Shown: piece after piece, positions 44,243-56,785 of the stretch
Layout of the letters: each line of letters begins with the position of its first letter
How positions within the stretch are numbered: position 1 is the first letter of the stretch
NCBI GenBank assembly: GCA_973895155.1
Contig: OZ316898.1
Span: forward strand, 18,104,001-18,168,000
DNA from: Marsupella aquatica
Lineage: Eukaryota > Marchantiophyta
Reading direction: 5' to 3'
DNA: 64,000 nt
Notes under the pieces: model-generated
The model's input: the letters and a program-made list of their open reading frames with translations, nothing else
Database searches by the model: none
What the model was told of the DNA's origin: nothing
Position numbers and translations under genes: made by a program

Positions 44243-47200
44243 GCGAGATTCTATGGATTTGACTGTATGTGCACAAAGGAGGATCAATATGCAGCATTTG
44301 TTGTATGTAGTCTTTGGACCACAGATCCGTGCCTGGGATGGATGTACAAGACTCAAACCAGGGAGGACCAGAGAGAGTGCAGTTGAGGAAGTACGCAATG
44401 CAGCCAATGATCCGTTCATTCGGACTGCAATTCCAGAGTGAAAACATGGGTCACATTGTTAGAACACATTAGTAATGATTTGGGAAACCAATAGCCAACC
44501 GTTATGTAGATTCCTTTCTTTGTCCGTGAAAAAGGTCCAGGGTTTGGCCTGGATGAGATGAGAAAGTAAAACAAGAACAGATTGAATCAGGGCTTCTGGT
44601 GTCGATCAATTCATTTTGATTTCTGATTGGTTTTGGGTCTTTAGTACTGCTGTCATGCTTGTGGGAACAAGTGACTCAAAGGTTCTTCATGTGTTTGTGA
44701 CATCCCCACGTTAACCCTCCTTTCAAAGAACCAGAGCAATTGATGTTTCTCAGGATCAATTCGCTACCATGTTTCTTATTGACCTGGGCTCATTGGGGAA
44801 GATATGTATTCTGACTCCCTGACCTTTGGTCCTTACCTTGCACATTGGCAACCTTATGACTCCCATCTACGCTCATTCCTGATGCTGAGATTTGACAATA
44901 AGTTGGCAGCTTTTGAGCGTTCTCATCGGAAATGGAGTTCGTAGCTCCAGCTGTGACACCATAGGTCTACTTCGATTCACCTTTTCGTCCAGTGAGATGA
45001 TGTGCACCCCACGTCAGGTAATTAGTTTCAAGTACTGGAATTTTCACCTCCTGAGCATAGGAAATTGTAGAAAACATATGCCAACCACTGCTATTACGAC
45101 TGTCCTGGTTTTATGTTCTTATGACATCTAATACAAAACAAAACTCGATGAGGGCCTGAACTGCCTAGCTAGCTGAGTTGGGATGTCCTATAATAGTTGG
45201 GTTTAGGGTTTAGTTGGGTCCTGTTACAATCTAAACCGAAGGTTCTTTAAATTCTTCAGTGGGGACATGATCTACTCATTCTCTCTTCTTTGTCACGATT
45301 GTAATTGAGACTTCTTCTAAGTCCTTCGGTGGGTAAACAAGTTGTCCACCTCATTTTTCTACAAATGCCCTCCCATCGTCAACAAAACAACTCAAATGAT
45401 TGGCAACCACCAGTAACGACATAGCACTCATTTGTAATTCGATGTAGTTTTCACATGCGTCGAGGGATTGTGAACCGGAGCTCACCTGAAGTAAGATCAA
45501 AGTCTCCACCATAAATTCAGCTCAACTTTATTATCATAAATCGTAAATATCAGCTGCAACCCCACTGGGAATAGAACAGTTGATTGCAGATGATGGGAGG
45601 TGTTCGAGAGGCCTCCAAGGACCTTGTCTGAATTTCAAGACTGTGAACCTTGTAAAATACTGTTGTAGATTGGTTCACTTGTGCTGCAACATGTTGACTA
45701 AGACTTTTCTATTTTTTTATGAATAGAATTTTGGCTTGCTCCTTGTTCTTTTGAATGAATGGGGAAACAGGTGGACACAGGAACCCTAGTAGCAGTTTTC
45801 AAGACACTACGGTTGCTGTACATGCAGAAATTTTAATTCCTCCGAAGAGTTTTGGAGTTATCTGAAGTTTCCTGAGAAAGACAGTTCCCTAAGAAAGACG
45901 ATCTACAGATAACGGTTTGATTTTGCGATCAGCAAAATTCTACGATTAGGTGACAGCAAACTGGGGATCAAATTCTGGCCGTCATTTGGATTTTGGCTAC
46001 CATCTGATCTAGCCCTAGGATGACAATTCCTCCCTCGTTTTCTAGAAACAGGAGAGGTTCTCAATTTCCATTTCGAGTTGGTGGTATACTGAACAAACGA
46101 TGGAGGTTAGAATTGGCGTTTGGGAAAAAGTTCAAAAATCTGGGTACATTTCTCTCCCAGGCTCCAAAAGGTCATCTTACTGAAACCATATAGAAGTTGA
46201 TGAAGGCCTTTTCTGACCCCCAAGAATGCTTCCATTTCTACGCTTACGATGAATTGAAATCACCATTTAATTTTCCTCAAATTAGAATATAATCTACAGT
46301 AGTCTCTTTTATAGTCGGCGGTCTTCTCCTTGGATGACTGGCCACATTCATTGAAAACACTTCATGCAAGTAAGTGGCGAGGAGCTTCAAAAGTATCCTG
46401 TCGAGCTCAATTTTACACAATTCGTGCATTCAGAACAGCCAGAAGCTTCGAACCTCATACTTAACGTACAATCTAGATTCATGTAAGGCACTTCATGCAA
46501 TAACAGGTCAAGCAACTTCAGACCGTCATTGAACATCTCTGGTGGGAAGGGACTCAATGCGATTTCGTTAGCGAGTAGCTTCACACTCTGATATCAGACG
46601 AATGATCGAGATTCACTGAAGAAAATTCAGGCAAAGTAACGCAAGAGTTTCAAGTAGCCTGCCTGGTGTATGACTCCACTTAGAAGCCTCAGAGGTCCGT
46701 ATTGTCCCGTCTCTACACTCATGCAAAAAAGCGTTCAGGTGTCTCCTTGATTTGAGATCGCCACCGTTATGCAGTGGAGATCCCCTTATTTGGGAAAACT
46801 ATCTCCAGTATGTCAAGGAATGAGGAATTTGACCAACTTGTTTCAGGATCAGCTACCTTACATGGGGTTATGGGGTTAACGGAACCCCACTATGGACATG
46901 CATTCCATCATCCAATCTATCCCCGTCTGTTACTTGATTGTTCCCTGTTCAACCGAAATTGGAATACAACAGTAGATCAGGGTAACAGAATTGAAGCAAA
47001 CTTGACGGTACTGTATGTTGAGTCTGCAGTAAACGTCGTCTCAGTGCTGCCCAAGTTTGTCAACCCAACTTCCTATTGGACCCAAACACGAACACACAAC
47101 AGTACATTTGGAGTGTAAAGTGGACCACGGCAATGTTGGAGGAAAGTTGATGGCCGATCAAGTCAATAAAATAAAATTCACAGTTATACGTCAGAGCATG

Positions 47201-49906
47201 GAAATCAGAATAGCCTTCAGATACGTCATTTTTTAAAACTCATTTTGGGTCTACCATTCTATTGCATAATGTGAAGTTTCCGACATGCAGTGAAAGTTAG
47301 GAGATATTAATTCCTCTCCACCGCCTTGGGCTACAATCTCAAAAAGCAGTTTGCACATTGTTCGAAGGTAGTGTTGACAGCAATCAATTCTCAAATGTTG
47401 TTCTCGCCATGTCCGTTTGATTAGATTGGCCTCCTGCTAGATCGTCATGAAGGCTAGACTCCTGCTACATTTGAGATGGGTCCATTTTGTACATCGAAAT
47501 AAAACGACTGTAGCTGCTCTTTATCTGTGGCTTCTTGTTCAAGTTGCAAAGTTGACATGTGGCGTCAAATATCTCCTGGCGTTTGAATTCACTTCGAGTT
47601 TACTAACGAGAACTGTGAATCTCCTCTGTCTATCTGAAGAAAAGCAATAACACCTGATCATTGACGCCTCCAGGAATCACAATTATTTGGACCGAAAGGT
47701 AGGTTACGAATGATCCAGAGCCCATTCCTTCAGGAGGTCCCATGTCTTCTGGAGACCCCACCAAGCAGATACTTTCGAGATTTTTAGCAACCCATATAAT
47801 TGAGCTGGGGACATTTCGGTAAAACTTACCTCTCGTTTTCTCTTCTTGAACGGCCCTCAGAACGGTCTGCCTTTTTCTTGAACAGTAACGTTTCTGATGG
47901 TTCATTTTAAGAACCTCCCATAAATTTAGAAGATAATTCGTGTGACACTATACATAAACTTAACATGAACAAAACGATGGAGTCTTAATCTTCAACTAAT
48001 TTTTGGGTTTGTAGATCCTAAGTGCACTGTGTTACTTGTGGGACCATTTCACCCTTTTTAATTTTAACATAAGGTGACAGTGAACCCAAATGAATTCTAC
48101 CGAGCCGAGGCCCTTTTTTATTTTAACAGCAAAGTGACAGTACACCCAATGAATTCTACTGAGCCGACGCAGGCCAGCGTGGCACAGCGAAAAACAGGCC
48201 CAAAGGACCATAACACAAGTTATGAGCACTGCAGCATCAGGAACTGTCCATAAGGATGCTAGTAAATCGAAGCCAAATAAAGTATATGGGTAGGGAAATA
48301 TTTAAAGAGAAATACGGGGATAGGGGTCAATTGAAAAGGGGGCTAAAAAGAGGACCTATTAACAAATTGTTGGGCATAATCAAATACAAATCCACAGAAA
48401 ACACAAAGAACGGTCTCCATAAGGAACATTTCAACTTTAACAAGTGTCACTGAAAAAATAGCAGCTAGAGAGCAGGTCATAAGGGATTCTCTACATGGGT
48501 CTTTGTTTAACCTTGTCAGGCATCACTGAGGTTTTAAGTCATGCCACTTGGTTTCTCCACACACATTTCAGAATGATGATAGTTTTGATCAGGAGGTCAA
48601 TGAAGCAAATCGGCCTCCACCTCACACCAAAGATGTAAGGGGGAGGATATTCTGTTCCTATCTTTTTGACATTGGAGAGTTTGTAGAAAGTTGTTATGCC
48701 TGTTACTTCCCCATCGCTGAGTACCTTTTGGGGGAAGCAACAAAGATGATGACAAGGAAAATGTCCTATATTAGTGAGTCCCCACCAACAATAATTGATG
48801 GATAGGGACAAAGAAGGCAATCCCTTAGTATGGAGGTTGATTTTCATCTTTTGTTGCCCCATTATTATTTCTTTCCCAACCTCAAATCTGGAAGGGATTT
48901 CACAGTTCAATCCTCCACGTGGGATGCTGAATACTTTGTGGTCCACGAGGCATGTTTTAGATAGGTCAAGTCACGCGTTGTTAGACCATAGAATGATGTG
49001 TGCCACAGAAAAGGTTAGTGGACTTACTCCAAGTGCAAACCCTGGATACCAGCAAGGTATCCCTTCTTCCACTTTTTCTTCACCATCTTGCACTTTGCTG
49101 CACCTTTTGTAAATGCAACAAGGGTTCCACTAAACTGCAATATATAAGTACGAATCCTTTATACAAGTTTTTGCACACTTGTGGGTAAGCGCTCAATTTC
49201 TTCTACTACCCTTGTTGATAAGTGAAAGTCATTTTACTTAGAGTAAAGTAAACTTTGCACTTTTGAGGATCATGCTTAGGGCAGGGATGTACAGCTTAAA
49301 AGGGAAGTCACAAGAATGCTGAGTGACAGAGGGCCCATTCCATGGGAAGGCCCGACCATCATCAATAAATGCAAATATCAGCTTATGATATAGTGCAAGC
49401 CCCACTTTAGTGCACACCCAGAGGCCAAGTCCAAGGAATCCGCACTTAGATCTGACTCTACTCATGTCAAGGACATTGTTGAACCTTTCTGGCAAGTGCA
49501 CATAAAAAAGCAAGAGCACACTGTGTATTTGCCTGGGACGGTGCCATGTGGCATGTGCCACACATGAACTTTTCATACCACATAATTATTCATAAACTTT
49601 TCATAAACCCTATTGTTCATTTTATATTATAATATAACTAGGTACTCCATAGACTAGGCTGCTCCATTTTTATGTGCAGGTTATCTAGACGCATTGTTGA
49701 GGGTCTAGTTGCTCACAAAATGCTGCCAATGACTTGTACTCCACCTTTCCCCATTGTTGGATGCTCCCTTTCTCTTTCTTTGCCCCATTAATGAGAACCA
49801 ACTGCAAAAGGTGAAAATCACTTACAAGGCACAGAAGGCACAGTTCAATCTTATTTTTAAACATTTCTAGCCGGTGTGGCTATTGTGAGTCTCTATGAAG
49901 GAGGAG
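44243..49906. other. Long intergenic region without a recognisable gene
   Basis: Open frames such as 44241-44441, 46774-47118 and 48548-48805 show no domain or family resemblance and I do not call them genes. At 48050-48165 a block of about 60 bp ('gccctttttt.attttaaca', 'gtgacagt', 'cccaa(a)tgaattctac(c/t)gagccga') is tandemly duplicated. No RNA gene was found. Confidence 0.5.
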
Positions 49907-49917
49907 ATGCTAGGAAT

Positions 49918-50028
49918 GTTTTTTTTTCAAGGGGAAATCTGTGCAACCCCACAGCAAGGAGCACTAGGTCACAACATTTGAACCCAAGACCTTCAGTCTC
50001 CACTCAAGTGAGCTAAGCCTCTCTGGAC
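49918..50028 (-). mobile_element. tRNA-derived SINE, copy 2 (about 111 bp)
   Basis: On the minus strand it reads TTAGCTCACTTGAG (a perfect match to the A-box consensus TRGYNNANNNG), then GGGTTCAAATG (B-box, one mismatch), then 'ggggttgcacagatttccccttg' and a tail of nine A. A perfect 11-bp direct repeat ATGCTAGGAAT flanks it (49907-49917 and 50029-50039). It shares body and tail sequence with the copy at 12929-13056. Internal polymerase III promoter boxes and target duplications identify it as a SINE. Confidence 0.9.
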
Positions 50029-50039
50029 ATGCTAGGAAT

Positions 50040-50552
50040 ATTTTTAATTTATTTTTCCTGAAATATTTTGTGACAGTCAGAAATACCTAGATTTGTGGAC
50101 AACCCTTGGATTCTGGCAAAACGGGTCCATGATCTGGTAAAAAACTGGCAAATGTATGCAAAGAATCTAGCAAGTTCTTGCCAAATGGTGAACACTTTTT
50201 GGAGAGGTACAATTTGGCAAAAATTTGAACCTATAAAATATGCTGCAGGTCCAGTCCATCCCCACTCGTGGAGAAATGACCCTGGGCCCTCACTAAGGGA
50301 AATGTAATGAGATATACCTGTCACCAAAGCCTCCCAAGGTACCCCTTGTTATATTTTGGAGGAACATTTAAACTTATCTTGTTCGTTCTAAAAAGAAATT
50401 TCAGTCCTATATAAAATCCTCCTAGGTTATTATAATCTTTGATATTTTAGGATTTAAATACCCTTCATTTGTTATAAAAAAAAAAGGTTTAGAGGATGCA
50501 TATAAGCATCTTCTTCACATGGGGCCATCCATTTCTAGGGCAACCTCCCATT
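50040..50552. other. AT-rich stretch, nothing recognised
   Basis: No gene supported. Around 50090-50290 several 'tggcaaaa' words occur, similar in flavour to the repeats near 20880 and 38530. Confidence 0.4.
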
Positions 50553-50896
50553 TGTTAGATATTGCTCTAGTCTTGTGACTCATGAGCTAACCACACTTAG
50601 TATAACTCGGGTTAGGACTTAGCTAAAGTTAGCGGTGGTGCTGTTGTGCATATAGCCAGGGCTGATGCCAGACCCTGGTGGAACTTAGGCTCATTGTTAC
50701 GGAGCTAGTTGAGAGATAGAGAGAGCTTGTGCTGTGGATGTTTGATATGGTCGGTCGGCCTAGAGTGCAGTAAAGCTCTTGTGTGTTTCCGTGGATGTAG
50801 CCTCATGTGGAGGTGAACCACGTATCTCTTTGTGTCGACTATTGTGCGTTGGATGGTTCATGGGCTTGCCCTTGCGAATGTCGTCTATGCTCAACA
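50553..50896 (+). mobile_element. LTR (344 bp) of an LTR retrotransposon
   Basis: Starts TGTTAG and ends CAACA, followed two bases later by TGGTATCAGAGC (50899-50910), which is complementary to the 3' end of plant initiator methionine tRNA and is the usual primer-binding site of Copia-type elements. Related to the solo LTR at 12348-12696. I did not find a matching 3' LTR in the window. Confidence 0.85.
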
Positions 50897-50898
50897 AG

Positions 50899-50910
50899 TG
50901 GTATCAGAGC
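50899..50910 (+). promoter_or_regulatory. tRNA-iMet primer-binding site
   Basis: TGGTATCAGAGC, directly downstream of the LTR at 50553-50896. Serves as the minus-strand primer site for reverse transcription. Confidence 0.88.
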
Positions 50911-53459
50911 ATGCTTGGGAGGTGACAAGGTTTTTTTGTGACAAGTTTTTCCAACGTTCATTGTCGATGGTACATTCGGAGTTTCGTCGCATGAAACTTG
51001 AATGTGTGTGGTTGAGCGGATAGGTTAGTGAGAGGGCTTTCTAACGGTGGTTAGAATCGCTGATTGGTATCCGTGGTGCGGAGGAATTGAATTTTGCGTC
51101 GTTCAGGGTTTATTCGTGTTTGATGGTATTTTGGGGGAGAGACCAGAGTTCGCATTTTTCAACGGTGTGAGTTGTGCAGTGCGAGAGTGACTGCACATTA
51201 TAGCTCAAGTTGAAGGTTGAAGCGAGTTGGTCATTTCGGTAGCTGATTTGCTGCCAAGTTGTTACCGAGTGCGACGTGACGAGTGAAGGAGGCGTTCAGG
51301 TTTTTTCACAAGCTATGGACTAAGCTTGTTCTCATCTGAATCGGGTTTCTCTTTGTGACGTCCGACTCGGTGGAAGAAATGCGAAGTGCTACGGCTCAAT
51401 GGTTTGATCGCGGCAAAGCGGTCATTTTGAGCCCGGGATTGGCACTTGATGCGGAGTGAAGGCGACGCGATGGATTTTTTTTACTCTGCTGGAGCAACAG
51501 ACTGTGCCGATGCAATTCGGCAAAATTTCCCGTTGGCGGTGAACTGGTACAGGCAACTGTAGCTACCTTTGTGAGTTGTATCCTAGTTTCACTCCTCTCG
51601 GCCTCTTAAGGATAAAGGCAGATTGCGTTGGTGCTAGAGGTTGTTGGGCGGCCGATTTGCTTTTTGCGAGTGGAAGTTGATGGTGCCCGCCCTACATCTG
51701 TGGGCGGGCTAGTTCGAACCAAAGGGGAGCGTCCCAAGGGGAGGACAATGGGTCCGACAAGTTTGGAGTTAGCTTACCCGTTTGGACTGGCATCATACTT
51801 GGATAAGTGGGATAGGTTGGAATTTCCTAAGTTTGGAATACGCATACCAACCTGGTTTGCATCAGCCTTATGGGCAAACCATTTGTTACCTCATAAAAAA
51901 TTTTAAGGCCCAAAGTGGTCTAGGCGTGTTGGAACATTTACTTAGGTCACGTGGACGTGACCATTTTTAAGGGGGGGTGCAAGTCGTGGAACTCGACTAC
52001 CTTAACACTTAGCTCCGGCGTCGCTGACTCCGACGCCGAGTTCCCTTATGGTCCAGGCCCGGATAGGCCATCCGGGGAGGACTTAGCATGGGGAGACTTG
52101 TGGGCAATGAGACGTGGCACTAGCGAGGCAAGGGGCCAAGCTGGGGACACACACTAAGGACTTGGACTAGCCTATGGCTGGTTGGGTCAAGGGGAAATGG
52201 GCCGGGCTCAAGGATGGCCGTCCGGACCGTCGGATGGGCTTTGAGTTCTGAGGGTTTGGGAGTGAGCTCCTCTTGGGCCCAAGGCCAATGGAGTTGACGC
52301 CATTGGCAACGGACGCTTGGGGCGCAAGTTGTGGCCTGATCTGGGTTGGGCCGGTCGGGGGCCCCGAGCGGCGATCAGACCTGAGGCCTAGGTATGAGCA
52401 CTGGGTCGGCCCGGTCACAACGGGCTAAGGCACTCCGCTTGCGGATGCCTATCAAGAAAGTTATGGGCGTTGCCAGTTGGTGGCGCCCCCATTATGCGCG
52501 ATGGGATCCGGGTTGAGGGCCAAATGTTTAGGGACCAAAGTTGGTCCGGGGGTGGCAGGTCTCCAGAAGCATATATGAGGGGAGTGGTGCCTCCCTGGGG
52601 GCTAAGGCCAAGCCGAAGTCGTGAGCCGCGGCGGTCGCGACACTAAGAGAAACCGCCAAACGGAAATGGCGATATCTTCCCAACGGGAAGTCCGTTGGAG
52701 GACTTCTTGGGTGCGTTGGAAAGCTCTTGAGGACGGTTATGCCCTCCTGGTCTCAGATGGGTCCGGGGGTGCCATGGATTCTCGTGGTTTGCGGGTGTTA
52801 GCTCGCCCGCTTGCCAAATCCTGCCGAACAGCAGCCAAGCCGCGTTCAGCCTCCCAAGGGAGCTTCCGTTGGGGAGGCAAGGCCAAGTAGGTATGGAGGC
52901 TGAGTCCCAAGGCCGCTCGGTCCTTAGACCATCAGTGGGGCAAACCGGGAGCGGTTGTTAGAGTCGGGGCCGTTCCGGTCCCGGCGTGTTGAGACAAGCT
53001 TGGAACAAACTTTAGGACAAGCTATGCTATTTGGGCCATGAGCATGTCCTGAGGTCAGGGCGGTCAGTTGGTGATGGATAGGTACGAGGGGGAACCCGGG
53101 CCGCGCCCAAGGAAGGAGCTATCCTGGACGGACAGTGGGCGTGGGTTCTGGTTCTGGCTTATGACATCGGGAGGACCTATCGCTGACCTATTTACCAACG
53201 TCTATTGAGGTTGAGTTAGGATGCTAGACTGGACGAGTTCTAGGTCCGAAGGGGTTACTTACCGAGGTGCTTGGTTGTTTGTGCAGACAGTGAGGACCGT
53301 TGAGTAGCGGTCGTGTAGGTGAGCAAGTGCGGCTTCGTATGGGAGTGGCCGCAGGTGGTGCTAGAGGCACTTGGATGCTTGCTCGAGGTATTCCGTGGAG
53401 GCGTTCGGGCACCAAGGGCACTTAGGCGCAAGTGCTAGGATTGGTGAGGGCGCTGGGTG
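50911..53459 (+). mobile_element. Degenerate presumed interior of the LTR element
   Basis: Follows the primer-binding site. Composition becomes GC-rich from about 51950 to 53450. No gag, protease, integrase or reverse-transcriptase motif could be read in any frame, so either the interior is non-coding (non-autonomous element) or other elements have replaced it. Open frames at 51628-51906, 52621-52890 and 52167-52418 show no domain. Confidence 0.4.
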
Positions 53460-53494
53460 GCGAGGTCCACCACTGTAGGACTTTGCGCCATCGA

Positions 53495-54085
53495 CTGCGG
53501 GTTTATGTTTTGGCACATTCGCTCGCTCCAACCCGAACGACTTAAGTTTGTGTCAACGACTTCTTCCTTGTGGAGTCGTGGTTTATGTTCTGGCAAATCT
53601 TCTTTCCAACAGAGTTATATTTTCTTTGTAAGAGAGTCTAAGTGTTCAAGGCAAGCCTAGTACTTTGGTTAAGAGTCATGATTTATAGAGTCTTGGTTTA
53701 TGTTGTGCCAAATACTTATCCTCTATGGACTTGTGATTAATGTTTTGGCAACACTTCTTTCCAAGGGAGTGATGTTTGTTTAGTAAGACAGTCTAAGCAT
53801 TTAGGCACAACCTAGTATTTTGGTTAAGAGTCATGATTCTAGAGTCTTGGTTGATGTTTTTCCAAATGCTTCTTCTCGATGGAGTCATGGTTTATGTTCT
53901 GGCAACACTTCTTTCCGATGGAGTCATACCTATTTTGTAATAGAATCTAAGTGTTCAAGGGGAGCCTAATACTTTGGTTGAGAGTCATGATTGTTAGACT
54001 CTTGGGTTATGTTATGCCAAGTACTTATTCTCTATGGAGTTGTGGTTTATGTCTTGGCAACACTTACTTCCAAAAAGTTGATGAC
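53495..54085. repeat. Tandem repeat with a period of about 155 bp
   Basis: The phrase 'g(g/a)tt(t/a)atgt(t/c)(c/t)tggcaa.acttctttcc' recurs at about 53581, 53736, 53889 and 54047. Between occurrences the order 'gtaagagagtctaag', 'agcctagtactttggttaagagtcatga' and 'agagtcttgg' is kept. A related fragment lies at about 54200. The units are diverged and non-coding. Confidence 0.8.
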
Positions 54086-54199
54086 ACAAAGTCGATCAGG
54101 CTGGAGCGGCCGACAAAAAGTGATGGGTGCCAAAACATAAACCCGAAGTCGATGGCGCAAAGTCGATCGGACCGGAACGCATGCGTTAAATCGTAGAGT

Positions 54200-55820
54200 A
54201 TTGGTTTATGTTCTGCCAAACTTGGGCCGGAGCGGGCAGCAGCATCGGGGATTGGGACGGGCAGTGTACGGCGCCCCGGGAAAGTGGGGGAGCATTAACT
54301 TGACGTAGATTTAACTCAGGGTCAACTTTAGTGTTGTTGCCCTTGTTGAGCCTCACCCAACATTTGTACATGTATGACAAATCAAACCAATAAGAGTTCA
54401 TTCAAGGAGCTAAGTATCGTAGCAAGCAAAAATTGCTTCATTGCTTTGATGAAAGGTCAATGATCGATAACAACATCCCCATGTAAAAGTGGAGGGATTT
54501 AACTGAGCATGTATGGCTAGCAAAGTTTTGGGTTTAGCAAAACAAATTCAGGCCTGTTTGCTAAACCCTATACCCTTGATATGTGCACATAAACACTTTT
54601 TGGTAGGCACACAATCCATCAGATAGATTTCACTGACTGATTAGCGCATGGCATGTTTTAGTTAAGTTAAAATTGCAGTTATGGGGCAGGAGCCAAATTC
54701 AGGGCAGGGAAGTACATTTTAGGGTGGGAGTCACAAGACTCTTTAATGATGGAGGAAAATTGCACATTTAACAAGGAGAGGTAAACCACACACACTTTTG
54801 GAATTGCACAGGTTTGCAATATCACCCTGGTTTAGTACACACTGGATGCTTCTTAACGATGAGTGTGCACTTAAAGCGAGCCTCCTGGAAACTTACAGTC
54901 CTACCAACTAGGACTTTTTCTTATTTTTTCCATATTTCTGAAGTTAAGATACCTAAGGTTTCACTCTATACCTAGCTTGAAAATCTAGCTTTGCTAGTCG
55001 TTCATCGTATAAATTTGCCTGCACCTAGTCTACTGTAGTAGGGGTAGTGATACTAGTCATTGCAGAACTCCCAAGACAAATCATGTTGTAGCTGAGCACT
55101 CTTATAGACTGGGCTTTTAGGTGGCTTGGTTGTGAAGGGACACTGTGAAGTACAAGAAAGTACTCTTCCGTATGCATTATTGGGTTTGGTCTCTTTTTGC
55201 CTGTGCCCTCCTATTCTGTTTCCACCCTCAGTATAGTTTCTCTTCCTTGAATGAGCATTTTTTACCAACCACTAACAACTAAAAGGAAGCCATAAGCTCG
55301 CTGGACCCCAAAGTTTGACAAACCACTTGAATGGTTCGTCTCAACTTGGATGGACCGTTTTCAAACATTAGGTTGGCATAACATAGTATCATAAAATTGT
55401 TTGTAATATCATCCTGAAATATTTTCTGTAGAACAGGAAAAACATGGTGGACACCAAGAAGGCACCATATAACACCATCAAAAAAATTCACCATACAACA
55501 AGTAAACTTCTAATGAGCCAAAGGCTGGTTGGAGGGCTAGCATTCTTGGTCTGGGTTTCTCCCCTTTGCTCTTCCCCACCAAAAATCAAGGTGAAATTCC
55601 CTTGATGCATTATTAGGTCAGGGCCCTTTTGTCTGTTCCTATCTCTTTTGTGCAAGCTCCAAACAAATTTGTCATGTAGATGTTAAGAATAATCAAAGTA
55701 TCTCGATACGATATTCATCTACTGTAGACACTGACTTTTCTACAATACTTTTTAAATGAGCAAGTAAAAACAAAATTTTTTGACCTAGCGTTATTTTCTG
55801 GATAAAAGTATACATAATCA
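54200..55820. other. AT-rich stretch without a recognisable gene
   Basis: Nothing supported beyond chance frames. The start (54180-54290) carries the last partial unit of the repeat at 53495-54085 and a short GC-rich patch. Confidence 0.5.
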
Positions 55821-55829
55821 CTAATTTTC

Positions 55830-56150
55830 GCGCAGAAACCGGGATGCACCACGGTACCAGTAGGGGCAGCGGGCCGAGGGGATCCCGCATGCCCGGACTG
55901 CCCGCTCCCAACGCCCTCATGCCTGAAAAGCCCTTCCCACGCCCTGCCCGTCTGCCCGACCGCCCATGTCTTGCCCTGTATCGCTGGACCAGGTGGCACT
56001 GAGTTGCCAGGCCTCATAAACATCGGACCGTCTGCCCGGCTGCCCGAGTACCCGTAACGCTTGTCTTTGCTCCCGGAGTCCCGGCCCTCTCCCTGCCCGC
56101 GGCCCTGCCCTTGAGACTGTTCTGCCCCGATAAAGCAACCGGACTGTAGT
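55830..56150. repeat. GC-rich island rich in 'cccg' words
   Basis: A C-rich plus strand with recurring 'tgcccg', 'gcccgactgcccg' and 'ctgcccggctgcccg' words. Long Gly/Arg-rich minus-strand frames result from this and are not taken as genes. It is similar in nature to the islands at 11760-11970, 33121-33480 and 57083-57540. Confidence 0.6.
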
Positions 56151-56785
56151 TGTCTTTGTCGTCTTACGAGGTTACCCGCCATAAATACGGAGAACCAACT
56201 GTAGTAGGGTAGTGGTGACTGTAGATGTCTGGCGACTTTACAGTAACTGGCTTAAGTTATTCATGGACAACATGGCGGTCCCTCCATCGGTAGTAATAAT
56301 GGATGTCGACTGAGTTTGTTGATAGCAGCTGCTTCAATGCTTATTTGTATTAATTGACAAAGCTACAGTCAAAGTTGAAAGTAGGCTGGGGGCGGGGACG
56401 GCAGTGCAATTCATGAGGGGGCAACAAGAACTCTGGTCAAATTTTCCCCATACAGTACTAGGTATTGAAATGTGTGAATTGCCACAATCCTAGGTATTGA
56501 AATGTGTGAAATTGACACTTTGCATGAACTTGGGGGCACCATTAGTGTTCCTGGTCACCTGCTAGTGGGTCCCTTTTTTCTTCTGTAGAGGTGGCCATCT
56601 TTTTGTTCTTTGAAAAACTTAGACTTCGAGGTGGTGGAAAAGAATGGATTCCCAATAACCTCGTCAAGAATCTTGAGAAGGACAGGAATGAATGAATGGA
56701 TGTGATGAGGGAGACACTCTCCTTCTGAGTTGGGTGGAGGCGGGTGAAGATATAGGTGATCATAACTGAAGGGTTAACAACCTTG
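56151..56785. other. Stretch without a gene, short local duplication
   Basis: The phrase 'ctaggtattgaaatgtgtgaa' appears twice (about 56458 and 56491). From 56560 on, elements of the downstream 100-bp repeat start to appear ('cttcgaggtggtgg', 'gattcccaataacctcgt'). Confidence 0.5.

Noticed and set aside
46774-47118. 114-codon ORF as a possible novel gene
   Set aside because: No domain, no neighbouring exons with matching splice phase, no signal of selection visible by eye.
55715-56182. 155-codon Gln/Gly-rich ORF on the minus strand
   Set aside because: Overlaps a GC-rich repeat island; no domain and no supported start context.
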